A stretch of DNA of 64,000 nucleotides from contig DKUU01000018.1 of assembly GCA_002490835.1 (NCBI GenBank), forward strand, positions 62,001 to 126,000, in the 5' to 3' direction. The notes below the pieces were generated by a model that had not been told where the DNA came from, did no database searches, and was given only the letters and a program-made list of their open reading frames with translations. The position numbers were made by a program, and so were the translations under genes. This DNA is from Lachnospiraceae bacterium UBA7196. GTDB lineage: Bacteria; Bacillota; Clostridia; Lachnospirales; Lachnospiraceae. Positions 43,893 to 53,635 of this stretch are shown here, one piece after another. Every line of letters starts with the position of its first letter. Positions within the stretch are counted from its first letter, which is position 1.

Positions 43893-46073
43893 ATGAAGGA
43901 TGAAACGGGAAAGAAAAAAATAGCTTTCTATATTGGCTCCCTCAGAAAGGGAGGAGCCGAACGCGTGTTTGTAAATCTGGCGGATTATTTTCGGGGAGAA
44001 GGGTATGAGGTCGTTATGGTGACGCAGTACCGATTCGAGGAGGAGTATGATCTGCCGGCAGGGGTAGGGAGAATTTTGTCCGACATTGGTGAGGAGGATG
44101 TGACCAAAAGCCGGATCCGAAATTTCTTTCGCAGACTCAATAAATTACATGCGATATGGAAAGAAGAGAAACCGCATCTTGTATTGTCCTGCATCGGAAA
44201 AAATAATTTTATGGCGGTGGTTTCGACGATGTGGACGGGCACAAAGGCGGTGGTATCGGTAGTAGGAGAGGCCGCCGAGGAGTATCCGACAAAGCTTATG
44301 CGTACGTTGGCAAATGTCCTGTTTCCCTGTGCGGCCGGCGTGATCCTGCAAACGGAACGTTCCAGAGCGTTTTTTAGCCGACGGGTCGCAGCACGGGCGG
44401 TCGTGCTGCCTAATTCCTTGAATCCTGCCTTTATCAGGCCGCGATATGAGGGAGAACGGGAGAAGGAGATCGTCTCCGTGGGGCGCATGGATGAAAATAA
44501 AAACCACATGATGCAGCTGCGCGCTTTTGCAGCGTTGCCGCCTGCATTTTCTGACTATAGGCTTACAATCTACGGAGACGGAGAGCTGCGCTCTTCTATA
44601 GAAGACTTGGCGAAGGAGCTGGGGATCGCGGATCGCGTGCGGCTTCCGGGCGTAGTGCCCGATATTGCGGAACGGATCGGTAAGGCTTCTCTGTTTCTTT
44701 TGACTTCTTATTCGGAGGGGGTTTCCAATGCGCTGATCGAGGCGCTGGCGCTGGGGCTGCCCGTGATCGCGACAGATGTACCCAGCGGCGGCACGGAGGA
44801 ACTGATGACGGACGGCGTGAACGGCCTGATCATTCCCGCGGGTGATCAGAAGGCCTTGGAGGACGCTATAGAGCGCATATTAACCGATCCGGATCAGGCA
44901 GACGGGCTGGGCCGGGAGGCGGCAAAGATTCAGGAGAGGCTTGCGCCGGAGCGGGTCAACGGGTTGTGGAAGGATTATTTTGAAGGGATCATGAGAAAAA
45001 ATAACAGGTGGCTTCTGCAGGCCGTATGCTTTCTAGCTGTCTTTATGGCGATTCTTCTGCCTGTATCTTATATGGTGAGGACAAATGGCGACGTGAAGGA
45101 TCGGTTTGCGGGTTTTTATGCCGAAAAGAAGGACAGTCTGGATGTGGTGATGATCGGTTCCAGTCCGGTCTTCCCCTACTATGCGGCTCCTAAGCTCTGG
45201 GGGGAGACGGGGATCGCTATGTATCCGCTCTCCACGAATGTCCAGCGTCCCGCCGCTATGCAATATCTGATGGCGGAAGCGGAAAAGACGCAGTCGCCGC
45301 AGCTCTACATCTTTGAGATGCGCATGTTTACGATGGAAGAAGAGGGGCTGATGGAAAATATGGCCTATACCCGCGGTGTTATAGATAACATGCGTTATTC
45401 ATCTTTGAGAGTGAAGGCGATAAAGGGTTTGGTGCCGGAAGACGACGAGGAAGGGCGCCTCAGCTACTATCTGGATATTATGAAGTATCATACGAATTGG
45501 AAGATGCTGGCGCTGCCTTCGGAGTGGAAAAATATGTTTTACAAAAACAGCCACCCCTTGAAGGGCTACACATTCCGTGATGAAGTGGGACCCCAGCCCA
45601 TGCCTGATATTGACGGCGTGGAGGGGACGAGGCCGATTCCGTCGGAACAGGAGGCTTATCTGAAAGAACTGCTCTTGTCTTTACAGGAGGAAAATCAGGC
45701 GGCGCTGTTTTTGGTTTCTCCTTATGGGGAATCACGGGAAGACGAGCAGATGTTTCGTTATATGGAAGAAATCACAAGCGCATACGGCTATCCTTTTTTG
45801 AATATGAACGATTATTATGAAGAGATCGGCATCGTTTTTGAGGAAGATTTTGCGGATTACGGCAGTCATACCAACGCCGTGGGGGCGGAGAAATGTACGG
45901 ATTTCCTGAAATCGTATCTGCAGACGCATTACAGCCTTCCGGATCACCGCGGGGACGCTTCCTACGCTTCGTGGGACGCTTCCTATCAGCTTTGGAAGGA
46001 GCGGCAGGAGGAGGCCGTGAAGACGGTGCGGGAGAGGATTGCGAATGGGGAATATGCGCAGTATGACGAATAG
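43893..46073 (+). CDS. Fusion of a GT4 glycosyltransferase with a membrane-anchored SGNH-like domain
   Basis: 726 residues in two parts. Residues 1-370 are a complete GT4 (YIGSLRKGGAERVFVNLADY; TSYSEGVSNALIEALALGLP near 271). From residue about 367 a membrane segment (WLLQAVCFLAVFMAILLPVS) leads to an extracytoplasmic domain with VVMIGSSPVFPYYAA (SGNH block I) and ADYGSHTNAVGAEK (late Asp/His block), like DltD/AlgX-type proteins. The join FEGIMRKNNRW contains an ATG (44991) with GAAGGG just upstream, so the second part may also be made alone. This couples a cytoplasmic sugar transfer with an outer-face acyl step. The stop lies in the left arm of the second structured repeat. Confidence 0.82.
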   Translation: MKDETGKKKIAFYIGSLRKGGAERVFVNLADYFRGEGYEVVMVTQYRFEEEYDLPAGVGRILSDIGEEDVTKSRIRNFFRRLNKLHAIWKEEKPHLVLSCIGKNNFMAVVSTMWTGTKAVVSVVGEAAEEYPTKLMRTLANVLFPCAAGVILQTERSRAFFSRRVAARAVVLPNSLNPAFIRPRYEGEREKEIVSVGRMDENKNHMMQLRAFAALPPAFSDYRLTIYGDGELRSSIEDLAKELGIADRVRLPGVVPDIAERIGKASLFLLTSYSEGVSNALIEALALGLPVIATDVPSGGTEELMTDGVNGLIIPAGDQKALEDAIERILTDPDQADGLGREAAKIQERLAPERVNGLWKDYFEGIMRKNNRWLLQAVCFLAVFMAILLPVSYMVRTNGDVKDRFAGFYAEKKDSLDVVMIGSSPVFPYYAAPKLWGETGIAMYPLSTNVQRPAAMQYLMAEAEKTQSPQLYIFEMRMFTMEEEGLMENMAYTRGVIDNMRYSSLRVKAIKGLVPEDDEEGRLSYYLDIMKYHTNWKMLALPSEWKNMFYKNSHPLKGYTFRDEVGPQPMPDIDGVEGTRPIPSEQEAYLKELLLSLQEENQAALFLVSPYGESREDEQMFRYMEEITSAYGYPFLNMNDYYEEIGIVFEEDFADYGSHTNAVGAEKCTDFLKSYLQTHYSLPDHRGDASYASWDASYQLWKERQEEAVKTVRERIANGEYAQYDE

Positions 46074-46204
46074 AACGTGTTGTATACTCCAACACAGACG
46101 CGCTTTCGCTCCATTCCGAACGTAGTGGTACTAGGCTCGAAAGAACCTCGCCAAGTACCAACGTTCTACAAGGGTCTGTTTATGGAGTATACAACACGTT
46201 CTAT
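46070..46204. repeat. Structured dispersed repeat, copy 2
   Basis: 135 bases. Outer stem of 22 perfect base pairs (46070-46091 with 46183-46204), inner 6-bp stem (ACAGAC 46094-46099 with GTCTGT 46174-46179) and the same core hairpin as copy 1. The core differs from copy 1 at only a few positions, one being a two-base insertion. One difference is a compensated pair (A-T here, G-C in copy 1) at the base of the inner stem. The outer arms share almost nothing with those of copy 1. The left arm overlaps the stop codon of the fusion gene. The 67 bases after it hold only the leader of the next gene. Confidence 0.88.
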
Positions 46205-46271
46205 CTGAGGATAATCAGGTAACGTTATGGATTTACTGCGGTGGTGACGAAGAAGAAGGGAAAGATAGCAC

Positions 46272-48227
46272 ATGTGTGGAATCGCGGGATTTTGTAATTT
46301 TCGGGGGGACTGGCAGAAGAATATTGAGCGGATGTGCGATAAGATGTACCATCGAGGGCCGGATGCCGCGGGTGTGTGGGCCTCTGACGATCACAGGGTG
46401 GTATTGGGGCACAGGCGGCTTTCGATCGTGGATTTGAGTCCAGCCGGCGCGCAGCCCATGATGTCCCGCGACGGGAGATACGTGATCGCCTATAACGGGG
46501 AAATCTATAACCATGGTATGATCCGTAAAAAGCTTTTGGCACAGGGACGGATCACTGCCTTTCGGGGGACTTCCGATACGGAGACGCTGGTGGAGGCGAT
46601 TGCGGCTTACGGCTTGACAGATACGCTGAAAATGGCAAAAGGAATGTTCGCGATCGCGTTATTCGACAGGCAAGAACATGCGTTATTTTTGGTGCGGGAC
46701 CGCGTCGGAGAGAAGCCTTTGTATTATGGAATCTTAAAAGACGATTTAAAGAATGGCGAAAACGAAGGAGCTTTTGTCTTTGCTTCCGACCTGCGTTCCA
46801 TCGCCTCACTGGATGGATTTACCAATTCGGTCAACGTAGATGTACTGGGCGATTACATGCGTTATGGTTATATTTCGGCACCGTTTTCCATTTATCGCGG
46901 AATCTGGAAGCTGGAACCCGGGAAAATATTAAAGATTAAATTACCATTTGATAAAATGGAAGTTTTTACCTACTGGTCGATGATGGAAACGGCCCTTGTG
47001 GGGGAGAAAAACCGTTTCTTGGGAACGGCGTCGGAAGCGGCCGATGAATTGGAACGTCTTTTGAGGGAAGCGATCGCGGGGCAGATGGTGGCGGACGTTC
47101 CCGTGGGGGCATTTCTCTCTGCCGGAATCGACAGCAGCACGGTAGTTTCGCTCATGCAGGCGCAGAGCATGGGGAAGGTCAAAACGTTTACCATCGGCAT
47201 GTGGGAGGAACAGTTTAACGAGGCTCCCGTTGCCAAGGAGATCGCGGCGCATCTTGGAACGGAGCATACGGAGGTCTATATCACGGAAGAGGATGCCAGA
47301 GGCGTGATCCCTTCCCTTTCCGGGATGTTTGGGGAACCCTTTGCGGACTCTTCCCAGATTCCTACGTATTTGGTCAGTAAGATCACCAGAGAGCATGTGA
47401 CGGTCTCTCTCAGCGGCGACGCCGGAGATGAACTCTTCTGCGGATATAGCACCTATTATTCCATTCCGCGTATTTGGGAGCGGGTGCGGAAGCTTCCCGC
47501 TGCCCTGCGGAAACCGGGGAGCGCACTTTTGGGAGCGCTTTCGCCTGTGATCGGGGACGCGGCGATTGTCAGGGCAAGGCTTTTGGGCGCGGGTTCCATC
47601 GAAGATATGTATCTGCGCTCGGAAATGGGAGAAAATATAGCGCTTGTCAGGCGGGACAGACAGAAAGAAACCGCCGGTTTTGGCCTATGGGATGCCGCGC
47701 AGACGTTTGCCGCGGGCAGGACATGGATGGATGATTATCCGGCCGGACTGCTGGCGGACGGGCAGCATAATCTGATGCTGATGGATCTTTTGATGTATCA
47801 TCCCGACGATATCTTAACTAAGGTGGACAGGACGGCGATGGCAGTCTCTCTGGAGACACGGGTGCCTCTGCTCGACCGGGATGTGGTCGAATTTGCATGG
47901 CGCCTGCCTCTTTCTTATAAAACGGAGAATGGGGTCAGCAAGAAAATTTTAAGGGACATTCTTTATCGTTATGTGCCCCGTGAACTGATGGAGAGGCCGA
48001 AAAAAGGATTCTCCATTCCGCTGCATCGGTGGCTGCGTCAGCCGGGTCTTAGAGAATGGGCGGAAAGCTTATTGGAACCGGCGAGACTGAACCGACAGGG
48101 GCTGCTTGACACGGCGAAAGTTGGAAAATTATGGGACGATTATATTACGAAAAATGTCTGGAAGCCGCAGATTTGGTACATTTTGATGCTGCAGCAGTGG
48201 ATTGAGAGCGAAAAAATTAAATTATGA
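46272..48227 (+). CDS. asnB: Second glutamine-dependent asparagine synthetase-type amidotransferase
   Basis: 651 residues. Starts MCGIAGFCNFRGDW (Cys2 nucleophile), with RRLSIVDLSPAGAQPM and YNGEIYNHGMI in the glutaminase half. The synthetase half has FLSAGIDSSTVVSL (about residue 282) and SLSGDAGDELFCGYSTYY. It is clearly related to, but diverged from, the asnB at 41771, so the two probably amidate different acceptors or steps. It is preceded by the second structured repeat and followed by a 261-base gap. Family role in surface polysaccharide amidation is known for some members; here it is inferred. Confidence 0.9.
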   Translation: MCGIAGFCNFRGDWQKNIERMCDKMYHRGPDAAGVWASDDHRVVLGHRRLSIVDLSPAGAQPMMSRDGRYVIAYNGEIYNHGMIRKKLLAQGRITAFRGTSDTETLVEAIAAYGLTDTLKMAKGMFAIALFDRQEHALFLVRDRVGEKPLYYGILKDDLKNGENEGAFVFASDLRSIASLDGFTNSVNVDVLGDYMRYGYISAPFSIYRGIWKLEPGKILKIKLPFDKMEVFTYWSMMETALVGEKNRFLGTASEAADELERLLREAIAGQMVADVPVGAFLSAGIDSSTVVSLMQAQSMGKVKTFTIGMWEEQFNEAPVAKEIAAHLGTEHTEVYITEEDARGVIPSLSGMFGEPFADSSQIPTYLVSKITREHVTVSLSGDAGDELFCGYSTYYSIPRIWERVRKLPAALRKPGSALLGALSPVIGDAAIVRARLLGAGSIEDMYLRSEMGENIALVRRDRQKETAGFGLWDAAQTFAAGRTWMDDYPAGLLADGQHNLMLMDLLMYHPDDILTKVDRTAMAVSLETRVPLLDRDVVEFAWRLPLSYKTENGVSKKILRDILYRYVPRELMERPKKGFSIPLHRWLRQPGLREWAESLLEPARLNRQGLLDTAKVGKLWDDYITKNVWKPQIWYILMLQQWIESEKIKL

Positions 48228-48488
48228 ATTAATATATAGCGGCTTTTTAAAGGCAGCAAAAACAATAGAAACAGATGTTATGCAGAAAAACGGACGGGAA
48301 GGAAAATGATTTCATAACAGATGCTTGTCTCAAAATAACATATCAGATTTAGATAAAATGGGAATGTAATATAGAATAGCAATAGATATTAAAATGCTGC
48401 CGGCACGGAACCGAAAGGGACTGGCAGTGTGTACGGGAAGAGGTCGAAGAACGGCACGGGAGCGCTGTGGAAAGAGAGGAACGATCAG
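48228..48488. other. Gene-free AT-rich stretch before a GT2 gene
   Basis: No gene found. A loose stem (TGTTATG 48276-48282 with CATAACA 48313-48319) and several AT-rich -10-like strings are present but no convincing -35/-10 pair. AGAGGA (48475-48480) serves the GTG at 48489. Confidence 0.5.
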
Positions 48489-49613
48489 GTGCATATATTA
48501 GAAGGATACCGTCCGTCTAAATTTCATAAGGAGGGACAGGAGGGCCTGCTCTCGGTGATCGTCACGGCTTATAATATAGAAGCCTATATCGAGAGGGGTG
48601 TCCGTTCCGTCTGTGAGCAGACCTATCAAAATCTGGAGATCATTGTAGTGGACGACGGCTCTACGGACCGGACGGGGAAGATTTGTGACGCTTTAGCGGC
48701 GGCTGATCCAAGGGTGTCAGTGATCCACAAGGAAAACGAGGGGCCGGCGCAGGCGAGGAATGTGGGGACCGCGAAAGCGCGTGGAAGCTTTATCGGCTAT
48801 GTGGACGGGGATGACTGGATCGATGCGGATATGTATGAGAAGATGTTAGGCGCGCTGACCGATCAGGAGGCGGATATCGCGATCTGCCGTTACAGACTGG
48901 TAGCGTGCGACCATACGACAGACGAGTCGCGGGACAGGGCCGTTGTCTTTGAGGGACAGGAGGCGCTGACGGTCTATGTGGAAGAGCGGGAAGAATTTCA
49001 GATCCAGAATGCGGCATGGAACAAGCTGTATCGGCGGGAAGTCCTTGAAAAAGTGTCCTTTCCGGCGGGGAAATGGTACGAGGATATCATGTTTGCCACG
49101 CAGGCGCTGGCGCGGGCGAAGCGCTGTATTTACCTTGACACTGCTCTGTATAACTATATAATAGACAGAGAGGGCAGTATCATGAACCACAGCATCAATC
49201 CCCGCACCTTTACGGATCAAATCCCAGCCTACTATGAGAAGACGGCTTTTCTGCGCGAGCTTGGCAGGGAGGATCTGGCGCTGACCCACGATTATTTCTT
49301 CTATAAGAGACTGCTGCTCTTTTACGGCGACCTGCGAAAGGAAGGGGCGACGCGGTCAGAGAAGGGGGAAAAAACAGTGCAATCCGCAGAAACAGCAGAA
49401 ACGGCGGCGTATCTGCGGGAACTGGAAACACTCCTGAGAAGGGAAAGCGGGCGGGCGCTTGCGGCTTTTGCCGTACCTGCGGCGGATGCAAGGGATATTA
49501 AGAAGCTGCGGTGTTTCTATCGTTCTCCGGATGCCTATTACAGGAGGCTTTGTCTGGACGAACGGGTGGTGATCCCCTTGAAACGGCGGGTAAAAAGGCT
49601 GCTGGGAAAATGA
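48489..49613 (+). CDS. Glycosyltransferase family 2
   Basis: 374 residues from the GTG at 48489, chosen because AGAGGA lies eight bases upstream; the frame is open from a GTG at 48429. GT-A motifs: SVIVTAYNIEAYIERG, IIVVDDGSTDRTG and YVDGDDWIDADMY (metal-binding DxD), followed by AAWNKLYRREVLE. Soluble, so it adds a sugar in the cytoplasm. The C-terminal part is charged and of unknown role. It begins a run of genes at 48.5-63.8 kb with tight spacing. Donor sugar not readable. Confidence 0.85.
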   Translation: MHILEGYRPSKFHKEGQEGLLSVIVTAYNIEAYIERGVRSVCEQTYQNLEIIVVDDGSTDRTGKICDALAAADPRVSVIHKENEGPAQARNVGTAKARGSFIGYVDGDDWIDADMYEKMLGALTDQEADIAICRYRLVACDHTTDESRDRAVVFEGQEALTVYVEEREEFQIQNAAWNKLYRREVLEKVSFPAGKWYEDIMFATQALARAKRCIYLDTALYNYIIDREGSIMNHSINPRTFTDQIPAYYEKTAFLRELGREDLALTHDYFFYKRLLLFYGDLRKEGATRSEKGEKTVQSAETAETAAYLRELETLLRRESGRALAAFAVPAADARDIKKLRCFYRSPDAYYRRLCLDERVVIPLKRRVKRLLGK

Positions 49614-49653
49614 GATAACATATGTAATTAAAATATAAGGAGAAGAGATTATC

Positions 49654-50622
49654 TTGGTTATCATACAGCTTGCGGGCGGCTTGGGCAATCAGATGTTTCA
49701 GTACGCCCTCTATCTGGCGCTTGAATCGTCCGGCAGAGAAGTAAAGATTGACGACGTGTCGGGCTTTGTGCAGGATAAGCAAAGGAAACCGTCGCTTGCG
49801 CCGTTTGGGATCACTTACGGCAGGCCGACAAAAAAGGAAATGGAAAAAATGCTGGACTCTTCCATGCTGCCGTGGCAGCGGGTGAGGCGTAAGCTTTTTG
49901 GCAGGCATAAGAAAGCTTATTTTGAGGAGAGTAAATTTTTTATACCGGAAGTTTTGACTTGGGACGACATTTATCTGGAAGGCTATTGGCAGTCAGAAAA
50001 ATATTTTCAGGATGTAAAAGAAAAGGTGAGGGAAGTCTATCGCACGGACAGGCTGACGGCGCATTTGCAAAGCGTGGGAATGTGGAGCGATGTGGGCGAT
50101 CGGCCGCGTCAGTCTGAGGACAAGGCCAAGGCGACGGGAAAGTCGGCAAGGCAGTATTTGAACGAAATAAATAACACATGTTCTGTAAGCGTACACGTCC
50201 GCCGCGGCGATTACCTTACGCCGGAAAATCAGGCGCTTTTCGGTGACATTTGTACAGAGGCATATTATAGGGAAGGGATGCGCCTGATGCGGGAGCGTTA
50301 TCCGGGATGCAGGTTTTATCTGTTCTGCAATGATAAGGTCTGGGCGGGGGAAGCCTTTGCGGGTCAGGAGGATGTTACTCTCGTCGATCTGCCCTGCAGC
50401 ACAGAAGTTTCCATGGATGGGGACATGAATCCTGATCTGGCGGAGTTCGTGCTGATGAGCTGTTGTAAGCACAATATTCTTGCCAACAGCAGTTTCAGCT
50501 GGTGGGCGTCTTACCTGAATCCGCATTCCGACAAGCTTATTTTTGCGCCGGATCGCTGGCTGAACAACGTGGACTGCAGAGACTTTTATCGGGAGGATAT
50601 GCACAAAATAGTACTGCAGTGA
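49654..50622 (+). CDS. GT11-family alpha-1,2-fucosyltransferase-like protein
   Basis: 322 residues. The TTG at 49654 follows AAGGAG by 11 bases. GGLGNQMFQYALYLALE at the N terminus and VHVRRGDYLTPE (HxRRxDY, GDP-fucose binding) near residue 182 are the GT11 hallmarks. NSSFSWWASYL marks the third motif. It should add fucose alpha-1,2 to a galactose-type residue. An insertion of about 25 residues (RPRQSEDKAKATGKS region) precedes the HxRRxDY block. Two other GT11-like genes lie at 52580 and 62917. Confidence 0.88.
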   Translation: MVIIQLAGGLGNQMFQYALYLALESSGREVKIDDVSGFVQDKQRKPSLAPFGITYGRPTKKEMEKMLDSSMLPWQRVRRKLFGRHKKAYFEESKFFIPEVLTWDDIYLEGYWQSEKYFQDVKEKVREVYRTDRLTAHLQSVGMWSDVGDRPRQSEDKAKATGKSARQYLNEINNTCSVSVHVRRGDYLTPENQALFGDICTEAYYREGMRLMRERYPGCRFYLFCNDKVWAGEAFAGQEDVTLVDLPCSTEVSMDGDMNPDLAEFVLMSCCKHNILANSSFSWWASYLNPHSDKLIFAPDRWLNNVDCRDFYREDMHKIVLQ

Positions 50623-50705
50623 TGAGAGCGCTCATTTTCAGGCGGCAGTGAAGCGTATCGCAATGAACGAAATGGGCTTATAAATTGAGAGGAACCCTAT
50701 ATTTT

Positions 50706-52487
50706 ATGAAGAAACAAGAGCAGGCGCAGGTTGGTCTTCTGCAAAAAATTGCATATCTTTTTGATAGAAGGCAGCTTTGGCAGCTTGTAGGGCTGGCCGG
50801 CCTCATTCTGATTGGCGGTCTGTTGGAGACGCTGGGGGTTTCCATGATGATCCCTGTAGTGGATGCAGTGATGGCGCCGGATCAGTTTGTGCAGAAGCCT
50901 TATGTGAAGGAAATAGCGGCTTTTTTTCATATTCAGTCGGGCAGACAGCTCATTATCTTGATGCTGGTTGCTTTGATTGCTCTGTTTATTATTAAGAACA
51001 TTTATCTTCTGTTTCAGATTTATGTGCAGAATACCTTTGTTACCCGCAACCGCAATCGCATGATCAGCCGCGTTATGAGGGAATTTTTGAATCGTCCTTA
51101 CGAGGACTATCTGGGGGCGGACATTCCGACGGTATTTCGTTTGACAGACAGTGATATACCGAACGCCTTTCAACTGATTCTGGTGCTGATCCAGATGATC
51201 ACGGAGATTGTGGTGGCGGTGTCAATCTGTGTTGTGCTATTGATTTTCAGTCCGTTGATCTCTATTGGCTGCGGGCTGCTTTTCCTTGGGATGACGATTG
51301 TCATTACAAAAGTTTTAAAACCTCGTTTAAATGCTATCGGTCGAAAGAATCAGGAGATTCAGTCACGGATTGCGAAGTGGCGCATTCAGTCGATCTACGG
51401 CCTAAAGGATGTAAAAGTCCTGCATCGGGAAGAGTTTTTTGTACGAAACTATTATGAGAGCGGCGCCATCGGCGCCAACGTGGCAAGGGACTATGCGGTG
51501 ATGAACAATACGCCGAGGCTCCTGATTGAGGCGATTTTTATCACGGCCATGCTGACCTTTATTCTGGTGTTTACCTTACAAGGCGGCGATTTTACGGCGC
51601 TGCTTTCTACGCTGGCGGCCTTTGCGGCGGCGGCGGTGCGCGTGATGCCCGCTACGAACCGCATCAATACCTATCTTTCGGAGATTGCCTACGCCCAGCC
51701 CTGTCTTGACTATCTTTACGAGAATCTGACCGAGAGCATGAAACTGGATGTGAACGGCAGCGTGACCGGACTGGTGGGGAAGAAACAGGAGGAGAATCCG
51801 CCGCTTACCCTGACGGACAGGATAACCCTCGATCATATCAGCTATACGTATCCGAACACGGACAAGCCTATTTTTACGGACGCGCATATGGAAGTGAAAA
51901 AGGGCCAGTCGGTAGGCATCATGGGGCCTTCGGGGGCGGGGAAGTCTACCATAGTGGATATTCTGTTAGGCCTTTTGCATGTGCAGGAAGGGACCATCAC
52001 CTGCGACGGCAGGGATGTGTTTGAGAATTATCCCTCATGGCTGTCAAAGATCGGCTACATCCCGCAGTCTATCTACCTGATCGACGAGTCTATCCGAGAC
52101 AATATCGCCTTCGGCATCGACGCGGATAAGATCGATGATGAGAGGATCTGGGAGGCGCTGGAGGAGGCGCAGCTTAAGGCTTTTGTGGAGGAGCTGCCCG
52201 AAGGGCTTGACACGACGATCGGTGACAGGGGCGTGCGCATTTCCGGCGGCCAGAGACAGCGGCTGGGGATTGCGAGGGCGCTTTACTACAATCCGGAGAT
52301 ACTGGTCTTTGATGAGGCCACTTCAGCGCTGGACGGCGATACGGAGACGGCGGTCATGGAAGCGATCAACAGCTTTCACGGCAAAAAGACCATGGTCATC
52401 ATTGCCCACCGCTTGAACACGATCGAGAAATGCGACGTGATCTATAAGGTGGACGAAGGGAAGATCGTGGAGACGAACCTGAATTAA
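50706..52487 (+). CDS. PglK/MsbA-like ABC transporter, probable lipid-linked oligosaccharide flippase
   Basis: 593 residues from the ATG at 50706 (GAGAGGA 12 bases upstream). A six-helix membrane domain (about residues 15-310) is fused to an ATPase domain. Walker A is GPSGAGKST (407-415), the signature RISGGQRQRLGIARAL (about 510) and Walker B ILVFDEATSALD (about 530). Layout and the LETLGVSMMIPVVDAVM segment resemble PglK, which flips undecaprenyl-linked glycans. It is the only evident flippase in this window; no Wzx-type protein was recognised. Confidence 0.87.
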   Translation: MKKQEQAQVGLLQKIAYLFDRRQLWQLVGLAGLILIGGLLETLGVSMMIPVVDAVMAPDQFVQKPYVKEIAAFFHIQSGRQLIILMLVALIALFIIKNIYLLFQIYVQNTFVTRNRNRMISRVMREFLNRPYEDYLGADIPTVFRLTDSDIPNAFQLILVLIQMITEIVVAVSICVVLLIFSPLISIGCGLLFLGMTIVITKVLKPRLNAIGRKNQEIQSRIAKWRIQSIYGLKDVKVLHREEFFVRNYYESGAIGANVARDYAVMNNTPRLLIEAIFITAMLTFILVFTLQGGDFTALLSTLAAFAAAAVRVMPATNRINTYLSEIAYAQPCLDYLYENLTESMKLDVNGSVTGLVGKKQEENPPLTLTDRITLDHISYTYPNTDKPIFTDAHMEVKKGQSVGIMGPSGAGKSTIVDILLGLLHVQEGTITCDGRDVFENYPSWLSKIGYIPQSIYLIDESIRDNIAFGIDADKIDDERIWEALEEAQLKAFVEELPEGLDTTIGDRGVRISGGQRQRLGIARALYYNPEILVFDEATSALDGDTETAVMEAINSFHGKKTMVIIAHRLNTIEKCDVIYKVDEGKIVETNLN

Positions 52488-52579
52488 AAAAACGATTGTT
52501 ATGCAATGCGGACAGACAGAATCATGCTGAGAGGCAGTGGAAAGAAGCAGCACAGCGCGGCGGCAGAAAAGAGGCAAAC

Positions 52580-53635
52580 ATGCTGGGGATCGAGACACAG
52601 GAGGGCTTTGGTCTGGGAAATCAGCTATTTTTCTATGTGACGACCAGATGTATCGCAAAGGATAAGGGCTATGCTTTCAGCGTTTTAGATCCGGAGCATT
52701 TTGCCAACAATATGCACAGCGACTGCGGGCTTTACTTTATGAATCTGGACATGGGTCTGCCTTCGAAAAAGGAAGATTATCAGAAAGTATATTATGAAAA
52801 GGAGACCCGCCTTTTTGTAGGAAATTCCAAGCATGACCTGACGCACGGGGTCTATGTCACGGATACGGACCAAAAGCTTTTTGAGATAGAGGACGACACG
52901 CTTGTCTACGGTAATCTGCAGGCGGAGGATTATTTTATCTCCCATAAGGACGAGATTAAGGAGTGGCTTGCCGTAAAGCCGGAGTATGACTGTAAGGAGT
53001 ACTGTCAGGACGACCTCTGCATCCTGCATCTGCGGTGCAGCGACTATATGGGTTCTCCGGAACTTTATCTGCAAAAGCGGTACTGGATTCTGGGGATGCG
53101 GCAGATGAGAAAGATCCGGCCGGATATGCGGTTTATGATCATCACCAACGACGTGCGGGAAGCAAATAAGTTTCTGCCGGGGATTCCGGCTTACAATTTC
53201 GACCTGGCGAAAGACTACGCGATATTAAAAAACGCGCGTTATTTACTGTTGGCAAATTCTTCTTTTGCCTATTTTCCGGCCTTTACCAGCGATACGGTGC
53301 GCTATATCCTCGCGCCGAAGTACTGGGCCAGACACAACGTTTCGGACGGCTACTGGGCTTCGGAGCAGAATATCTACAAAGGCTGGCATTATATGGACAG
53401 ACAGGGCAGGGTGTTTACGGACGCGCAGTGCAGGGAGGAGCTTGCCGCTTACAAGGAGCGCTCAAAGCGCTGGGCCGCCGTGAATGTGCGGCCGACAGGA
53501 CTGCAGCTGGGTGTGATGAAGCTGCACGCGCAGTATTATTATAAGAAAGCATATCTGGGAAAGATCGGCAGGGGTGTGATGCGGCGGCTGAAAAAGGTGA
53601 CTAAGCTATGGAACGGGAAAAGGGCGGAAAACTGA
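52580..53635 (+). CDS. Divergent GT11-like glycosyltransferase
   Basis: 351 residues from the ATG at 52580 (AAGAGG five bases upstream). The N-terminal GFGLGNQLFFYVTTRCIAKD and LANSSFAYFPAF blocks match GT11, but the key motif is HLRCSDYMG instead of HxRRxDY: the first Arg is kept and the second is Cys. This suggests altered donor binding or a different donor sugar. The C-terminal tail is basic. The gene overlaps the next one by 28 bases. Confidence 0.72.
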   Translation: MLGIETQEGFGLGNQLFFYVTTRCIAKDKGYAFSVLDPEHFANNMHSDCGLYFMNLDMGLPSKKEDYQKVYYEKETRLFVGNSKHDLTHGVYVTDTDQKLFEIEDDTLVYGNLQAEDYFISHKDEIKEWLAVKPEYDCKEYCQDDLCILHLRCSDYMGSPELYLQKRYWILGMRQMRKIRPDMRFMIITNDVREANKFLPGIPAYNFDLAKDYAILKNARYLLLANSSFAYFPAFTSDTVRYILAPKYWARHNVSDGYWASEQNIYKGWHYMDRQGRVFTDAQCREELAAYKERSKRWAAVNVRPTGLQLGVMKLHAQYYYKKAYLGKIGRGVMRRLKKVTKLWNGKRAEN

